A stretch of DNA of 64,000 nt from Hymenobacter properus. GTDB taxonomy: Bacteria > Bacteroidota > Bacteroidia > Cytophagales > Hymenobacteraceae. Below the pieces are notes generated by a model. That model was given only the letters and a program-made list of their open reading frames with translations, did no database searches and was not told where the DNA came from. Shown in pieces: positions 43,374 to 51,220 of the stretch; the first letter of the stretch is position 1; each line of letters starts with the position of its first letter. Where the stretch lies: NCBI RefSeq assembly GCF_015694735.1, contig NZ_JADQDP010000003.1, forward strand, positions 620,001-684,000, given 5' to 3'. A program made the position numbers and the translations under genes.

Positions 43374-44090
43374 TCAGCGTTTGTGCGTGAGGTCGGGCAC
43401 GCTCACGCCCACGCTCAGCAGATAGGCCGAAAACTGCCCCGGCGTGCCAAAGGGTGCACTGCCGTGCCACTGCCGGTGGCCGCCGCGCACCGTTAGCCAC
43501 GGCCCGTCGCTGCGCTTCAGCTTGTAGGTGGCCATCAGGCCCACTTCCGTCACGGGCGCCACGGCCGTGTCGAGCCGCTTGGCGGTGGTGCAGCCGCAGC
43601 CTTGTCCCTTTTGCTGCACCTGCTGGGCTTTGTCGTAGAGGCTGGCCCCGCCCAGGCCGGCGCCTACTTCAGCGGCCACCCGCCACCGGGGGCTTTCGGC
43701 CAGCAGCAGTTGGTTGTGCCAGGTAGCGCTAAACAGCAGCAGGCGCGGCTGCGTAGCCCCCGCATACACCTCGGCCGGCGCACTGGGGGCCGGCATCTCG
43801 CCCGTGACGCTGCCGCGCAGGCCCGCGCTCCAGCGGGGCCGCAGCCAGTAGTGCGCTTCCAGCTCTGCCCCCAGGTAGCGGGCACCTGCTTGGTCCGAAG
43901 CGCCCAATAGTCCCATCGAGCCGCCGAGGCGAATCGGCACAAAGGGCTTGCTCACGGCGCAGGAGTCGCGGTGCTGGTGGTGGCAGGTGTAAGTCGGAAA
44001 AAAGGCCGCGTGGCACTGTGCCAGCACGCGGGTGGGGCATGCGGCCCCAGTGGCCCCCAGCAGGGCCAGCAGCGTAACGAGTTGTTTCAT
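43374..44090 (-). CDS. Putative outer-membrane beta-barrel protein
   Basis: Protein of 238 residues with a signal peptide (MKQLVTLLALLGATGAACP, cut near VLAQ). Alternating aromatic and polar strands follow: YLGAELEAHYWLRPRWSAGL, PRLLLFSATWHNQLLL, WRVAAEVGAGLGGASLY and TEVGLMATYKLKRSDGPWLT. This suits a small barrel. Cysteines and histidines cluster at two places (CHHQHRDSC, and GCGCTTAKRL), possibly metal-binding or disulfide loops. The family is not recognised. It is convergent with the GyrI-like gene, only 9 bp apart. Confidence 0.6.
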   Translation of the reverse strand: MKQLVTLLALLGATGAACPTRVLAQCHAAFFPTYTCHHQHRDSCAVSKPFVPIRLGGSMGLLGASDQAGARYLGAELEAHYWLRPRWSAGLRGSVTGEMPAPSAPAEVYAGATQPRLLLFSATWHNQLLLAESPRWRVAAEVGAGLGGASLYDKAQQVQQKGQGCGCTTAKRLDTAVAPVTEVGLMATYKLKRSDGPWLTVRGGHRQWHGSAPFGTPGQFSAYLLSVGVSVPDLTHKR

Positions 44091-44182
44091 GGCAGCAAGC
44101 GTAAATAACTTATTGAAAATACGTTAACGCTCATGATAGTTGCATGAACAACGGGTGCCGGCCCCGGCTAGGCCCAAATGCA

Positions 44183-44213
44183 AAAAGCCTTTAGCCGGGG
44201 GCTAAAGGCTTTT
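44183..44213. terminator. Rho-independent terminator (convenient for both strands)
   Basis: Perfect 14-bp stem AAAAGCCTTTAGCC / GGCTAAAGGCTTTT with a 3-nt loop, 18 bp past the end of the minus-strand barrel gene at 44231. Confidence 0.85.
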
Positions 44214-44230
44214 ATTTTGCAAAAAATTTA

Positions 44231-44965
44231 TTAGCGCCCGAAGTAGTACGTGGCGCCAAACTGCAACTGGTTCAGCCCAAAGTTTGCGCCGAAGAAGTTC
44301 GAAGTATTCTCATAGCCATCGGGCGGAATGCTGCCGGCCGATTCCGGAAAATCATTGCTCAGGTGGCTGAAGCCCAGGGAACCAATGGATGCGCTGATGC
44401 CTATTTTGGGAATGGGAAAGAACACAATGCCTGGGGTGAGGCTTGCATAGTAGCCATTACTGCTGTAGCTGGTAGCCTCGGGGGTGATACCGCTTGAGTA
44501 GGCATAAGCCTTGCCGTGCTGGTAGCCTCCGCCCAGGGTACCCACCACCCCAAACTGCTCGCTAAAAAAATTATAATACTGCACGAAAGCACCGGCCTGC
44601 ACCAAATTATTGGGCTTTAAGCTTGGCAATACGGTTGGTATCGGGCCAATGGTGCTGGACGCGGTTATTTTTTGAGAACTACTGCTTGTGCTAAACCCCA
44701 CATTTAAACCTACCGCCAGGTTATCTGCTACGAAGTAGCCTCCCGATACGGCCGTGTTGAATTGGCTGTTGGTGGTTTCGGTGGTGTAGCTGACGCGGGT
44801 AATCACGCCACCGATGGCGCCAAACGAAGCGCCGCTAGTGTTGGTATTGGTAGAGCGGCTGTAGCCTATGTTACCGGTTAGCGAAACCGTGCCGGACGCA
44901 ATGCTTTGGGCGTGTCCGGCCTTGGCAGCCGCCAGAAGCCCAATGAGTAACAAGTATTTTTTCAT
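44231..44965 (-). CDS. Outer-membrane beta-barrel protein
   Basis: Protein of 244 residues from the ATG at 44965 (MKKYLLLIGLLAAAKAGHAQ signal peptide); the frame to 45001 is an unneeded lead. The mature part shows regular barrel strands: GTVSLTGNIGYSRS, FNTAVSGGYFVADNLAVGLN, LVQAGAFVQYYNFFSEQFGV, YYASLTPGIVFFPIPKIGI. It ends LNQLQFGATYYFGR, close to the OMP_b-brl consensus end. Such proteins are common small porin-like or structural barrels. Codon use is slightly more AT-rich than in neighbours. Confidence 0.8.
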   Translation of the reverse strand: MKKYLLLIGLLAAAKAGHAQSIASGTVSLTGNIGYSRSTNTNTSGASFGAIGGVITRVSYTTETTNSQFNTAVSGGYFVADNLAVGLNVGFSTSSSSQKITASSTIGPIPTVLPSLKPNNLVQAGAFVQYYNFFSEQFGVVGTLGGGYQHGKAYAYSSGITPEATSYSSNGYYASLTPGIVFFPIPKIGISASIGSLGFSHLSNDFPESAGSIPPDGYENTSNFFGANFGLNQLQFGATYYFGR

Positions 44966-45057
44966 GCAATGAAAGGATATGGTGGGTGCTGCAAGCAGCA
45001 CATGCGGCCATCAAACGCCGGCGCCATTAAAGTATTATTTTCTTGGGGTGGAAATAA

Positions 45058-45089
45058 AAAGGCCCGTTCCAGCGTGGGAACGGGCCTTT
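45058..45089. terminator. Terminator of tRNA-Pro (CGG)
   Basis: Perfect 13-bp stem AAAGGCCCGTTCC / GGAACGGGCCTTT, 17 bp from the tRNA 3' end on the minus strand. Confidence 0.88.
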
Positions 45090-45105
45090 CTAGTTTGTTT
45101 TCGGG

Positions 45106-45179
45106 TCGGGGTGGCAGGATTCGAACCTACGGCCTCGTCGTCCCGAACGACGCGCGCTACCGGGCTGCGCTACACCCCG
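45106..45179 (-). tRNA. tRNA-Pro (CGG)
   Basis: A 74-nt cloverleaf on the minus strand. The acceptor is CGGGGTG / CACCCCG with discriminator A. The anticodon stem CGTCG/CGACG holds loop TTCGGGA, giving anticodon CGG, and the T-loop is GGTTCGAATCC. CCA is not encoded. Confidence 0.95.
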
Positions 45180-45230
45180 AAAGCAGGCCGATGGGGCGAC
45201 CTGTTTTCTGATTCCAATTGAGTGGCCGAA

Positions 45231-45264
45231 AAAAGCCCCCGAACCCGAAAGTTCGGAGGCTTTT
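45231..45264. terminator. Terminator of tRNA-Pro (GGG)
   Basis: 14-bp stem AAAAGCCCCCGAAC / GTTCGGAGGCTTTT with one mismatch, 20 bp from the tRNA 3' end. It separates the two tRNA-Pro genes, so they are transcribed independently or as a partly terminated unit. Confidence 0.8.
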
Positions 45265-45283
45265 GAGAGCGGCTGCTCTTCCG

Positions 45284-45357
45284 TCGGAGTGGCAGGATTC
45301 GAACCTACGACCTCCAGCACCCCATGCTGGCGCGATACCAGGCTACGCTACACCCCG
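45284..45357 (-). tRNA. tRNA-Pro (GGG)
   Basis: A 74-nt cloverleaf on the minus strand. The acceptor is CGGGGTG / CACTCCG (one G-U pair) with discriminator A. The anticodon stem CCAGC/GCTGG holds loop ATGGGGT, giving anticodon GGG, and the T-arm GTAGGTTCGAATCCTGC is identical to the neighbouring tRNA-Pro. Confidence 0.95.
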
Positions 45358-45545
45358 ATTGGTATTGGAGCGACAAAGGTAAGGTTTTATTTCGTTCTGA
45401 TGCAAGCCAGGGCCAAATAAAGTTTTGCGACGAGCCACCGAAAAAGGCACGTCGCATCACATTTAACCGTGCTAAAGACCAATCGGCCTTAAAATTGCGT
45501 AGCTTTACCATAGCCATTTTACTCCATCCTGCTCTTATCCTACTT

Positions 45546-46025
45546 ATGAAAAAGTTATTACTATTCTTACTGGTCAGCGTCTCGTTGTCGATGGCTGCCC
45601 AGGCGCAAACCGCCACCACTGCCGCCACCACTGCCGGCACCGCTACAACTGCTGCACCCGCCAAGGAAGAAGCCATTTTGCCCAACGGCGTGGTAGCCGC
45701 ACCGGCTCCCGTAGCTGCGCCCACCACTACCCCGGCCGGCACGGCCCTCATCGCCCCTGCGCCCGAAACGCCGGCCGCCAACCCCAACGCCATCAAAGTG
45801 AAAGCTGAGGCCGTAGCCGGCAAGCTCACCGTGAAAACCGACAACCCCGGCCCCACCCGCGTGGAGGTAACCGACGTGGGCGGCCGCCCCGTCATCACCC
45901 ACACCATGCTCAACGGCCAGATTGCCGCTGTGCTCAACGTGAGCCAGTTGCCGGCTGGCTCCTACATCGTGCATTGCACGGCTTATGAGAAAACCGGCAT
46001 CCGCCGCGTCATCATCGGGCAGTAG
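45546..46025 (+). CDS. Small secreted protein consisting of a linker plus a T9SS-like sorting domain
   Basis: Protein of 159 residues; the ATG at 45546 starts a clean signal peptide (MKKLLLFLLVSVSLSMAAQ), while the frame from 45324 crosses the tRNA gene. The mature protein begins with a Thr/Ala/Pro-rich linker (about 22-80). A single domain of about 75 residues follows (VKAEAVAGKLTVKTDNPG, VEVTDVGGRPVI, LNVSQLPAGSYIVHCT, RRVIIGQ) that has the beta-sandwich pattern of Por_Secre_tail type A sorting domains. No cargo domain is present. It may be a minimal T9SS substrate or a surface-attachment cap. The call rests on pattern, and a plain periplasmic protein is possible. Confidence 0.65.
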   Translation: MKKLLLFLLVSVSLSMAAQAQTATTAATTAGTATTAAPAKEEAILPNGVVAAPAPVAAPTTTPAGTALIAPAPETPAANPNAIKVKAEAVAGKLTVKTDNPGPTRVEVTDVGGRPVITHTMLNGQIAAVLNVSQLPAGSYIVHCTAYEKTGIRRVIIGQ

Positions 46026-46043
46026 ACTTAATAGTGGACCATT

Positions 46044-46079
46044 AAAAAAGCCGTCTTGCTGAGCAGGACGGCTTTTTTT
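46044..46079 (+). terminator. Rho-independent terminator
   Basis: Stem AAAAAAGCCGTC...GACGGCTTTTTT with a partly paired TTGCT/GAGCA interior, 19 bp after the stop of the small secreted protein. Confidence 0.88.
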
Positions 46080-46115
46080 AATGGTAACGGCAGGGCCTAT
46101 CGGGTACGCCCCCAC

Positions 46116-46511
46116 TCACCCCAACGGTTCCAACAGGTCCCACTTGTTGCCGTAGAGGTCCTCAAATACGGCTACGTGCCCGTACGCTTCGCTACGCGGC
46201 GTTTCCAGAAACTTCAGGCCGCGGCTTTGCAGCACCGGGTAGTCGCGCCAGAAGTCATCGGTGTGCAGAAATAGCCAGACGCGGCCGGCACCCTGCTGGC
46301 CCACGGCGGCTTTTTCTTCGTCGGTTTTAGCTTCTGCCAGTAGCAGGCCGCTGCCACCGGTTGCACCGGGCGGTGTGACAACTACCCAGCGCTTGCCGCC
46401 GCCCATATCCAGGTCAGATTCCAAGGTGAAACCCAGCACCTGGGTATAGAAGGCAATTGCTTCGTCGTAGCTGCGAACAATCAGGGTGACGAGGGCGAGA
46501 CGTTGGTTCAT
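46116..46511 (-). CDS. VOC (glyoxalase/bleomycin-resistance fold) family protein
   Basis: Cytoplasmic protein of 131 residues with the paired beta-alpha-beta-beta-beta units of vicinal-oxygen-chelate proteins: MNQRLALVTLIVRSYDEAIA, FYTQVLGFTLESDLDMGGGK, RVWLFLHTDDFWRDYPVLQS and HVAVFEDLYGNKWDLLEP. The closing Glu (VFEDLYGN) is the usual metal ligand; His in FLHTDDF and further residues complete a possible site. The substrate is unknown. It ends next to the T9SS-like gene (convergent) and starts beside a GTAGC double-hairpin repeat. Confidence 0.9.
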   Translation of the reverse strand: MNQRLALVTLIVRSYDEAIAFYTQVLGFTLESDLDMGGGKRWVVVTPPGATGGSGLLLAEAKTDEEKAAVGQQGAGRVWLFLHTDDFWRDYPVLQSRGLKFLETPRSEAYGHVAVFEDLYGNKWDLLEPLG

Positions 46512-46517
46512 AGGGAG

Positions 46518-46606
46518 GTAGCTTGGACTCTGCGAGTCCGAGCATAGAATGCGTCAGTTTAAACAGGATGGCGCAAGCAGGCGCGGACTCGCAGAGTCCA
46601 CGCTAC
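46518..46606. repeat. Double-hairpin GTAGC repeat (copy 2)
   Basis: Left unit 46518-46543 and right unit 46581-46606 are reverse complements with two mismatches. Each is itself a hairpin (GGACT-CTGCG-AGTCC), bounded by GTAGC. The design is that of the copy at 30308, but the inner stem sequence is different, which indicates compensatory change. It ends 4 bp before the ABC gene stop. Confidence 0.8.
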
Positions 46607-46609
46607 AGC

Positions 46610-48400
46610 CTACGCCTCTTCGGTTTGCAGCTGCCGCTCATACAGCGCGCGGTACAGCCCGTCGGTTTCGGCCATCAGGGCGTCGTGGGTGCCGTGCTGC
46701 ACTATCACGCCGTCGTCGAGCACCAGGATTTCATCGGCTAGCTTCACCGAGCTTACGCGGTGCGAGATGATGAGGCTGGTGCGCGCCGCCATGATGCGCT
46801 GCAAGCTGCCCAGAATGGCATTTTCCGTCTTGGTGTCGACAGCAGAAAGCGAGTCGTCTAGAATCAGAATTTTGGGCTCTTTCACCAAAGCGCGGGCCAT
46901 GCTTACGCGCTGCTTCTGCCCGCCGGAGAGGGTGATGCCCCGCTCGCCTACTTTCGTATCGAAGCCTTCGGGGAAGCCCATGATGTTGCTGTAGACATCG
47001 GCATCCTTGGCAGCTTGCAGCATCCGGGTTTCGTCAGGTTCGTCGAGGCCGAAGTTGATGTTGTTGCGGATGGTGTCGGAGAACAGGAACACGTCCTGCG
47101 GCACGTAGCCGATTTGCCCGCGCAAGGCCCGCAGGGAGTAGTCGCGCACGTCCACGCCGTCCACCTTGATGTCGCCGGCCGTCACGTCGTAGAGGCGGCA
47201 GAGCAGGGCGGCCACCGTGCTTTTGCCCGAGCCGGTGTTGCCGATGACGGCCAGCGTCTGCCCCGGCCGCACGCGGAAGCTCACGTTTTTCAGGGCCTGA
47301 ATGCCGGTGTCGGGGTAGGTGAACGACACGTTTTCGAATACGATGTCGCCGGCCAGCTCACGCTCCACGTTCTGGCGCGAAATGATGTCTGTTTTCTGGT
47401 CCAGGAACTCGTTGATGCGGGCCTGCGAGGCCTCAGCCCGCTGCACCAGCGAGGACGTCCAGCCCAGCGCCGTGACTGGCCAGGTGAGCAGGTTCACGTA
47501 AATCAGAAACTCGGCAATGGTGCCCGTGGTGATGGTGCCGCGAATAACCTCCTGCCCACCCACCCACACGGTGATAAGCGTGCTCAGGCCAATGAGGAAC
47601 AGAATAAGCGGGAAGAACAATGAGTTCACGAAGTTCAGACTCAGCGACTTCTCTTTGTATTCGTTGCTGGCCTTGGCGAATTGCTCGTGCGAGTCGGCCT
47701 CGCGCACAAAGGACTTCAGCACTCGAATGCCCGAAAAAGCTTCTTGCACAAACGTCGTCATGCCCGACAGCGCCCTTTGGATTTCGTCGGACTTGCGCTC
47801 AATCAGGTTATTGACGTAGAAGATGCTGACCGACAGAATGGGCAGCGGCAACAGCGTATAGAGCGTTAGCTTCACGTTCACCATGAGCATGAGCGGCACG
47901 ATGAGCAGGAACAGCAACACGAGTTGCAAAAAGTACATGATGGCCGGCCCCAGGTACATCCGCACTCGGCTTACGTCCTCCGAAATGCGCGACATCAGGT
48001 CGCCGGTGCTGTGGCGGCGGTAGAAGCTCAGCGGCAGCGACTGGTAGTGCTGGTAAATCTGGTTCTTCTGGTCGTTCTCGATGTGGCGCGACATCACGAT
48101 GAGCGTCTGCCGCATGAAGAACAGGAAGATGCCGCGCCCCAGCGCCAGCGCGATGATGAGCACGCCGTAGAACAGCACATTGCGCCCAAACAACTGGTAC
48201 ACGCCCTTCTGGGCCTCAGTGCCAGCGTAGAGGTGGTACAGGTCGATGCCTTCGTTTACCAAATCGAAGGCGTAGCGCACCAGCTGGGCCGGAAAAATGG
48301 CCAGCAGCGTGCTCAGCGCCACGAACAGCACCCCGGCGAGGAAGTGCCACTTGTAGCGGAAGATGAACGGGTTAACGGCGGAGAGGGCGCGCAGGGGCAT
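46610..48400 (-). CDS. ABC exporter, fused membrane and ATPase domains
   Basis: Half-transporter of 596 residues from the ATG at 48400 (MPLRALSAVNPFIFRYKWHF); the frame to 48514 runs into a REP-like repeat. Six membrane helices (about 20-310) precede an ATPase domain (about 340-575). That domain has Walker A GNTGSGKST, Q-loop GYVPQDVFLFSDTI, signature LSGGQKQ, Walker B ILILDDSLSAVDTKTE and SHRVSSV. The Asp-Ser in place of Glu-Ala after Walker B (LDDSLS) is a non-canonical catalytic position seen in one site of many heterodimeric exporters. It may therefore pair with another half-transporter, for example the one at 40967. Confidence 0.88.
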   Translation of the reverse strand: MPLRALSAVNPFIFRYKWHFLAGVLFVALSTLLAIFPAQLVRYAFDLVNEGIDLYHLYAGTEAQKGVYQLFGRNVLFYGVLIIALALGRGIFLFFMRQTLIVMSRHIENDQKNQIYQHYQSLPLSFYRRHSTGDLMSRISEDVSRVRMYLGPAIMYFLQLVLLFLLIVPLMLMVNVKLTLYTLLPLPILSVSIFYVNNLIERKSDEIQRALSGMTTFVQEAFSGIRVLKSFVREADSHEQFAKASNEYKEKSLSLNFVNSLFFPLILFLIGLSTLITVWVGGQEVIRGTITTGTIAEFLIYVNLLTWPVTALGWTSSLVQRAEASQARINEFLDQKTDIISRQNVERELAGDIVFENVSFTYPDTGIQALKNVSFRVRPGQTLAVIGNTGSGKSTVAALLCRLYDVTAGDIKVDGVDVRDYSLRALRGQIGYVPQDVFLFSDTIRNNINFGLDEPDETRMLQAAKDADVYSNIMGFPEGFDTKVGERGITLSGGQKQRVSMARALVKEPKILILDDSLSAVDTKTENAILGSLQRIMAARTSLIISHRVSSVKLADEILVLDDGVIVQHGTHDALMAETDGLYRALYERQLQTEEA

Positions 48401-48668
48401 AGCAGAGGAAGGGCCGGTTCGGGAAAATAGCGGTACTTTTGCGGCTTGAAAGGCCGAGCACCCATTCAGAAAAGCCGTCATGCTGAGCGCAGCCGAAGCA
48501 TCTCTACCGCACAACTAATTAATTTTTAGTACTGAGGTAGAGATGCTTCGGCTGCGCTCAGCATGACGTTCTTGTTTTCCCGTATAGGTAGTAAGACCCA
48601 ACAAAGTTACGCCGCACTGTTCCCAACCATCCATTCCCAAAAATTCCCACCATTTTCAATTCACTCCC
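48401..48668. other. Divergent promoter region with REP-like repeat
   Basis: 268 bp between the ABC exporter (minus) and leucine dehydrogenase (plus). It contains a plus-strand TACTTTTG at 48434-48441, a minus-strand TAACTTTG (complement at 48602-48609) and the repeat at 48476-48568 between them. No gene is seen. Confidence 0.45.
48476..48568. repeat. REP-like palindrome, GAAGCATCTCT family (copy E)
   Basis: Perfect 33-bp arms (48476-48508 and 48536-48568) with CGTCATGCTGAGCG outside and GAAGCATCTCTACC inside. The loop is AT-rich. It is the best-preserved copy of this subfamily; copy D is at 29112. Confidence 0.9.
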
Positions 48669-49760
48669 ATGATTGAAACCCAAATTCTGGCCCCTGACTC
48701 CATTTTCGGTCAGATTGCCGAGCACCAGCACGAGCAGGTCGTGTTTTGCAATGACCACGAGACGGGCCTCAAGGCCATTATCGGCATCCACAACACCGTG
48801 CTCGGGCCTGCCCTCGGCGGCACGCGCATGTGGCACTACGCTTCCGACATGGAAGCCCTGAACGACGTGCTCCGCCTCTCGCGCGGCATGACCTACAAGG
48901 CCGCCATCTCGGGCCTGAATTTGGGCGGCGGCAAGGCCGTCATCATCGGCGATGCCAAGACGCTGAAGACCGAAGCCCTGCTGCGCAAGTTCGGCCGCTT
49001 CGTGAAAAACTTGAACGGCAAGTACATCACCGCCGAGGATGTGAACATGACCACCAAGGACATGGAGTACATCCGCATGGAAACCACCCACGTAGCCGGC
49101 CTGCCCGAAAGCATGGGCGGTAGCGGCGACCCCTCTCCCGTGACGGCCTACGGCGTGTACATGGGCATGAAGGCCGCCGCCAAGAAAGCCTTCGGCTCCG
49201 AGAGTCTCACCGGCAAGCGCATTGCTGTGCAGGGCGTGGGCCACGTGGGCACCTACCTGCTGGAGCACCTGCAGAAAGAAGGCGCCAAGCTCATCGTGAC
49301 TGACTACTACGAAGACCGCGCCTTGGATGCCGCCAACCGTTTCGGCGCCAAAGCCGTGGGCCTGGAAGCCATCTACGACCAGGACGTGGACATCTACTCC
49401 CCCTGCGCCCTGGGTGCCACGCTGAACGACGACACTATTGCCCGTCTGAAGTGCCAGGTGGTGGCCGGCTGCGCCAACAACCAGCTGAAGGTGGAGAACG
49501 TGCACGGCCCCGAGCTCGTGCGCCGTGGCATCGTGTACGCCCCCGACTTCCTCATCAACGCCGGCGGCCTCATCAACGTGTACTCCGAGGTAACCGGCGC
49601 TAGCCGCCAGGGCGCCCTCACTCAAACTGAAAAAATCTACGATTTCACCCTGCAAGTGCTGGCGAAAGCCGAAGAAGAGCACACGCACCCGCAAGCCGCC
49701 GCCATCCGGCAGGCCAAGGAGCGCATCGCCAGCGTGGGCCGGGTGAAGTCGACCTATTAA
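48669..49760 (+). CDS. Leucine dehydrogenase (Glu/Leu/Phe/Val dehydrogenase family)
   Basis: Cytoplasmic NAD-dependent enzyme of 363 residues that deaminates branched-chain amino acids to 2-oxoacids. It has the Leudh substrate block GPALGGTRMW, the catalytic-Lys segment LNLGGGKAVIIGD, the lower block TAEDVNMTTKDMEYI and the Rossmann motif GVGHVGTYLLEHL. The C-terminal VAGCANNQL and DFLINAGGLINVYSE complete the family pattern. The length equals that of characterised leucine dehydrogenases. It probably feeds branched-chain keto acids to iso-fatty-acid synthesis, typical of this phylum. A heptanucleotide palindrome follows, then nusB. Confidence 0.9.
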   Translation: MIETQILAPDSIFGQIAEHQHEQVVFCNDHETGLKAIIGIHNTVLGPALGGTRMWHYASDMEALNDVLRLSRGMTYKAAISGLNLGGGKAVIIGDAKTLKTEALLRKFGRFVKNLNGKYITAEDVNMTTKDMEYIRMETTHVAGLPESMGGSGDPSPVTAYGVYMGMKAAAKKAFGSESLTGKRIAVQGVGHVGTYLLEHLQKEGAKLIVTDYYEDRALDAANRFGAKAVGLEAIYDQDVDIYSPCALGATLNDDTIARLKCQVVAGCANNQLKVENVHGPELVRRGIVYAPDFLINAGGLINVYSEVTGASRQGALTQTEKIYDFTLQVLAKAEEEHTHPQAAAIRQAKERIASVGRVKSTY

Positions 49761-49766
49761 AGGAGG

Positions 49767-49876
49767 GTTGAGTTTTGAATGTTGAGTATTGAGTTAACAG
49801 ACTTTTAATGTTTTAACGGCCTGTCGAATTCAATACTCAACTTTCAACTCAACACTCAACATTCAACACTCAACAC
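49767..49876. repeat. Heptanucleotide-repeat palindrome (copy 2)
   Basis: Left part (49767-49796) made of units GTTGAGT, TTTGAAT and ATTGAGT; right part (49827-49876) of ATTCAAT, ACTCAAC and ATTCAAC. It fills the gap between leucine dehydrogenase and nusB. Confidence 0.85.
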
Positions 49877-49883
49877 TTCTAAG

Positions 49884-51080
49884 ATGCTCAACCGCCGCCT
49901 CCTCCGTATCAAAGTCATGCAGTCGCTCTACTCCTACCACCAGGCGGTGGGAGCCGATTTTATGCTGGCGCAGGACCGCATCGCGGCTGCTTTCGAGCCC
50001 GACCTGACGGCCAAAGAGGCCCCCGACCGCCGCAAGCTGGAAGGCCAGCGCAAGCTGGGCGAAGCCCAGCTGCGCGACTGGTACCGCTCCGGCACCATGC
50101 CCGAGAAAACGGACGACAAAGCCGTGGACAAGGCCGTGGCCGACGCCATCAACTCCTTCCAGAACCAGGTGAAGAAGGACGCCGACCTCTACGCCGGCCA
50201 GCTCATGGTGGGCGCCGAAAGCATTCACGACCAGTATCTGCACCTGCTCAACCTGCCCAAGGCCCTGCTGGGCGTGCTGGAAGAAGAGCAGAGCCGAGAG
50301 GAGCGCCGCCGTGGCGGCCCCAGCGAAAACGCCCTGGACACCAAGCGCCTGCACCAGAACAAGGCCATTGCCAAGCTGATGGCCAACGAGCAGCTGCAAA
50401 ACACCACCATCCGCCGCAAGCTGGCTTGGGAAGGTGCCGAGGAATACGAGGCCCTCACCGCCGCCTGGCAGGAAATGAAGGCCGACGAAACCATCGTAGC
50501 CTACCTCAACGGCAAGGACACCGATGCGCCCGAGCTCGACTATAATACCGACCTGGAAATCCTGCGTCACATCTACAAAGACTTCGTGTTCAAAGGCGAA
50601 GCCTTGCCGCGGCAGCTCGAAGCGGCGGATTTGAACTGGGAGGAAAACCGGCCCATCGTGCGCAACCTGGTGCTGAAGACGCTGAAAATGCTGCCCTTCG
50701 AAGCCACCGAAACGCAGGAGCTGATGAACCTCTCGGCCAACTGGCAGGACGACCGCGAGTTTGCCGAAACGCTCTACAAGCAGACGCTCATCGAAGACGA
50801 CAAGATGGAGAAGCTCATCGCCGGCTCGGTGCAGAACTGGGACGTGGAGCGCGTAGCCCTGCTCGACAAAATCATCCTGAAAATGGCCCTCACCGAGATG
50901 CAGCTCTTCCGCGGCATTCCGGTGAAAGTCACTATCAACGAGTACATTGAAATCAGCAAGCTCTACAGCACGCCCAAGAGCAAGCAGTTCGTCAATGGCA
51001 TTCTCGACAAGCTGGCGACGGACCTGGCCGCCAGCGGCGACATCCGCAAATCGGGCCGCGGCTTGCTCGATAACCAGTAG
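49884..51080 (+). CDS. nusB: Transcription antitermination factor NusB (long Bacteroidota form)
   Basis: Protein of 398 residues. The opening MLNRRLLRIKVMQSLYSY is the first NusB helix and binds boxA RNA with NusE. The C-terminal third (about 270-385, WDVERVALLDKIILKMALTE, FRGIPVKVTINEYIEISKLY, FVNGILDKLA) is the rest of the fold. Between them sits a charged insert of more than 150 residues (about 60-230), so the protein is nearly three times the length of E. coli NusB, as is common in Bacteroidota. It starts the run nusB-ytxH-icd. The insert function is unknown. Confidence 0.92.
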   Translation: MLNRRLLRIKVMQSLYSYHQAVGADFMLAQDRIAAAFEPDLTAKEAPDRRKLEGQRKLGEAQLRDWYRSGTMPEKTDDKAVDKAVADAINSFQNQVKKDADLYAGQLMVGAESIHDQYLHLLNLPKALLGVLEEEQSREERRRGGPSENALDTKRLHQNKAIAKLMANEQLQNTTIRRKLAWEGAEEYEALTAAWQEMKADETIVAYLNGKDTDAPELDYNTDLEILRHIYKDFVFKGEALPRQLEAADLNWEENRPIVRNLVLKTLKMLPFEATETQELMNLSANWQDDREFAETLYKQTLIEDDKMEKLIAGSVQNWDVERVALLDKIILKMALTEMQLFRGIPVKVTINEYIEISKLYSTPKSKQFVNGILDKLATDLAASGDIRKSGRGLLDNQ

Positions 51081-51220
51081 CAGCAACAGCGGCAGGTTCG
51101 CAACATTATGGCCTGCCACTGAACATTGCGTCGATATAGCCACTTTTGCATCTACGGCGGCGTTTCTGCGTACGCAGCCCTGAAAACATTCTCACCTTTC
51201 TTCCCAAATTCTCGACGACC

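Noticed and set aside
44969..45221. Short open frames over the tRNA-Pro region
   Set aside because: They read through a tRNA gene and its terminator. Two overlapping frames give unrelated products.
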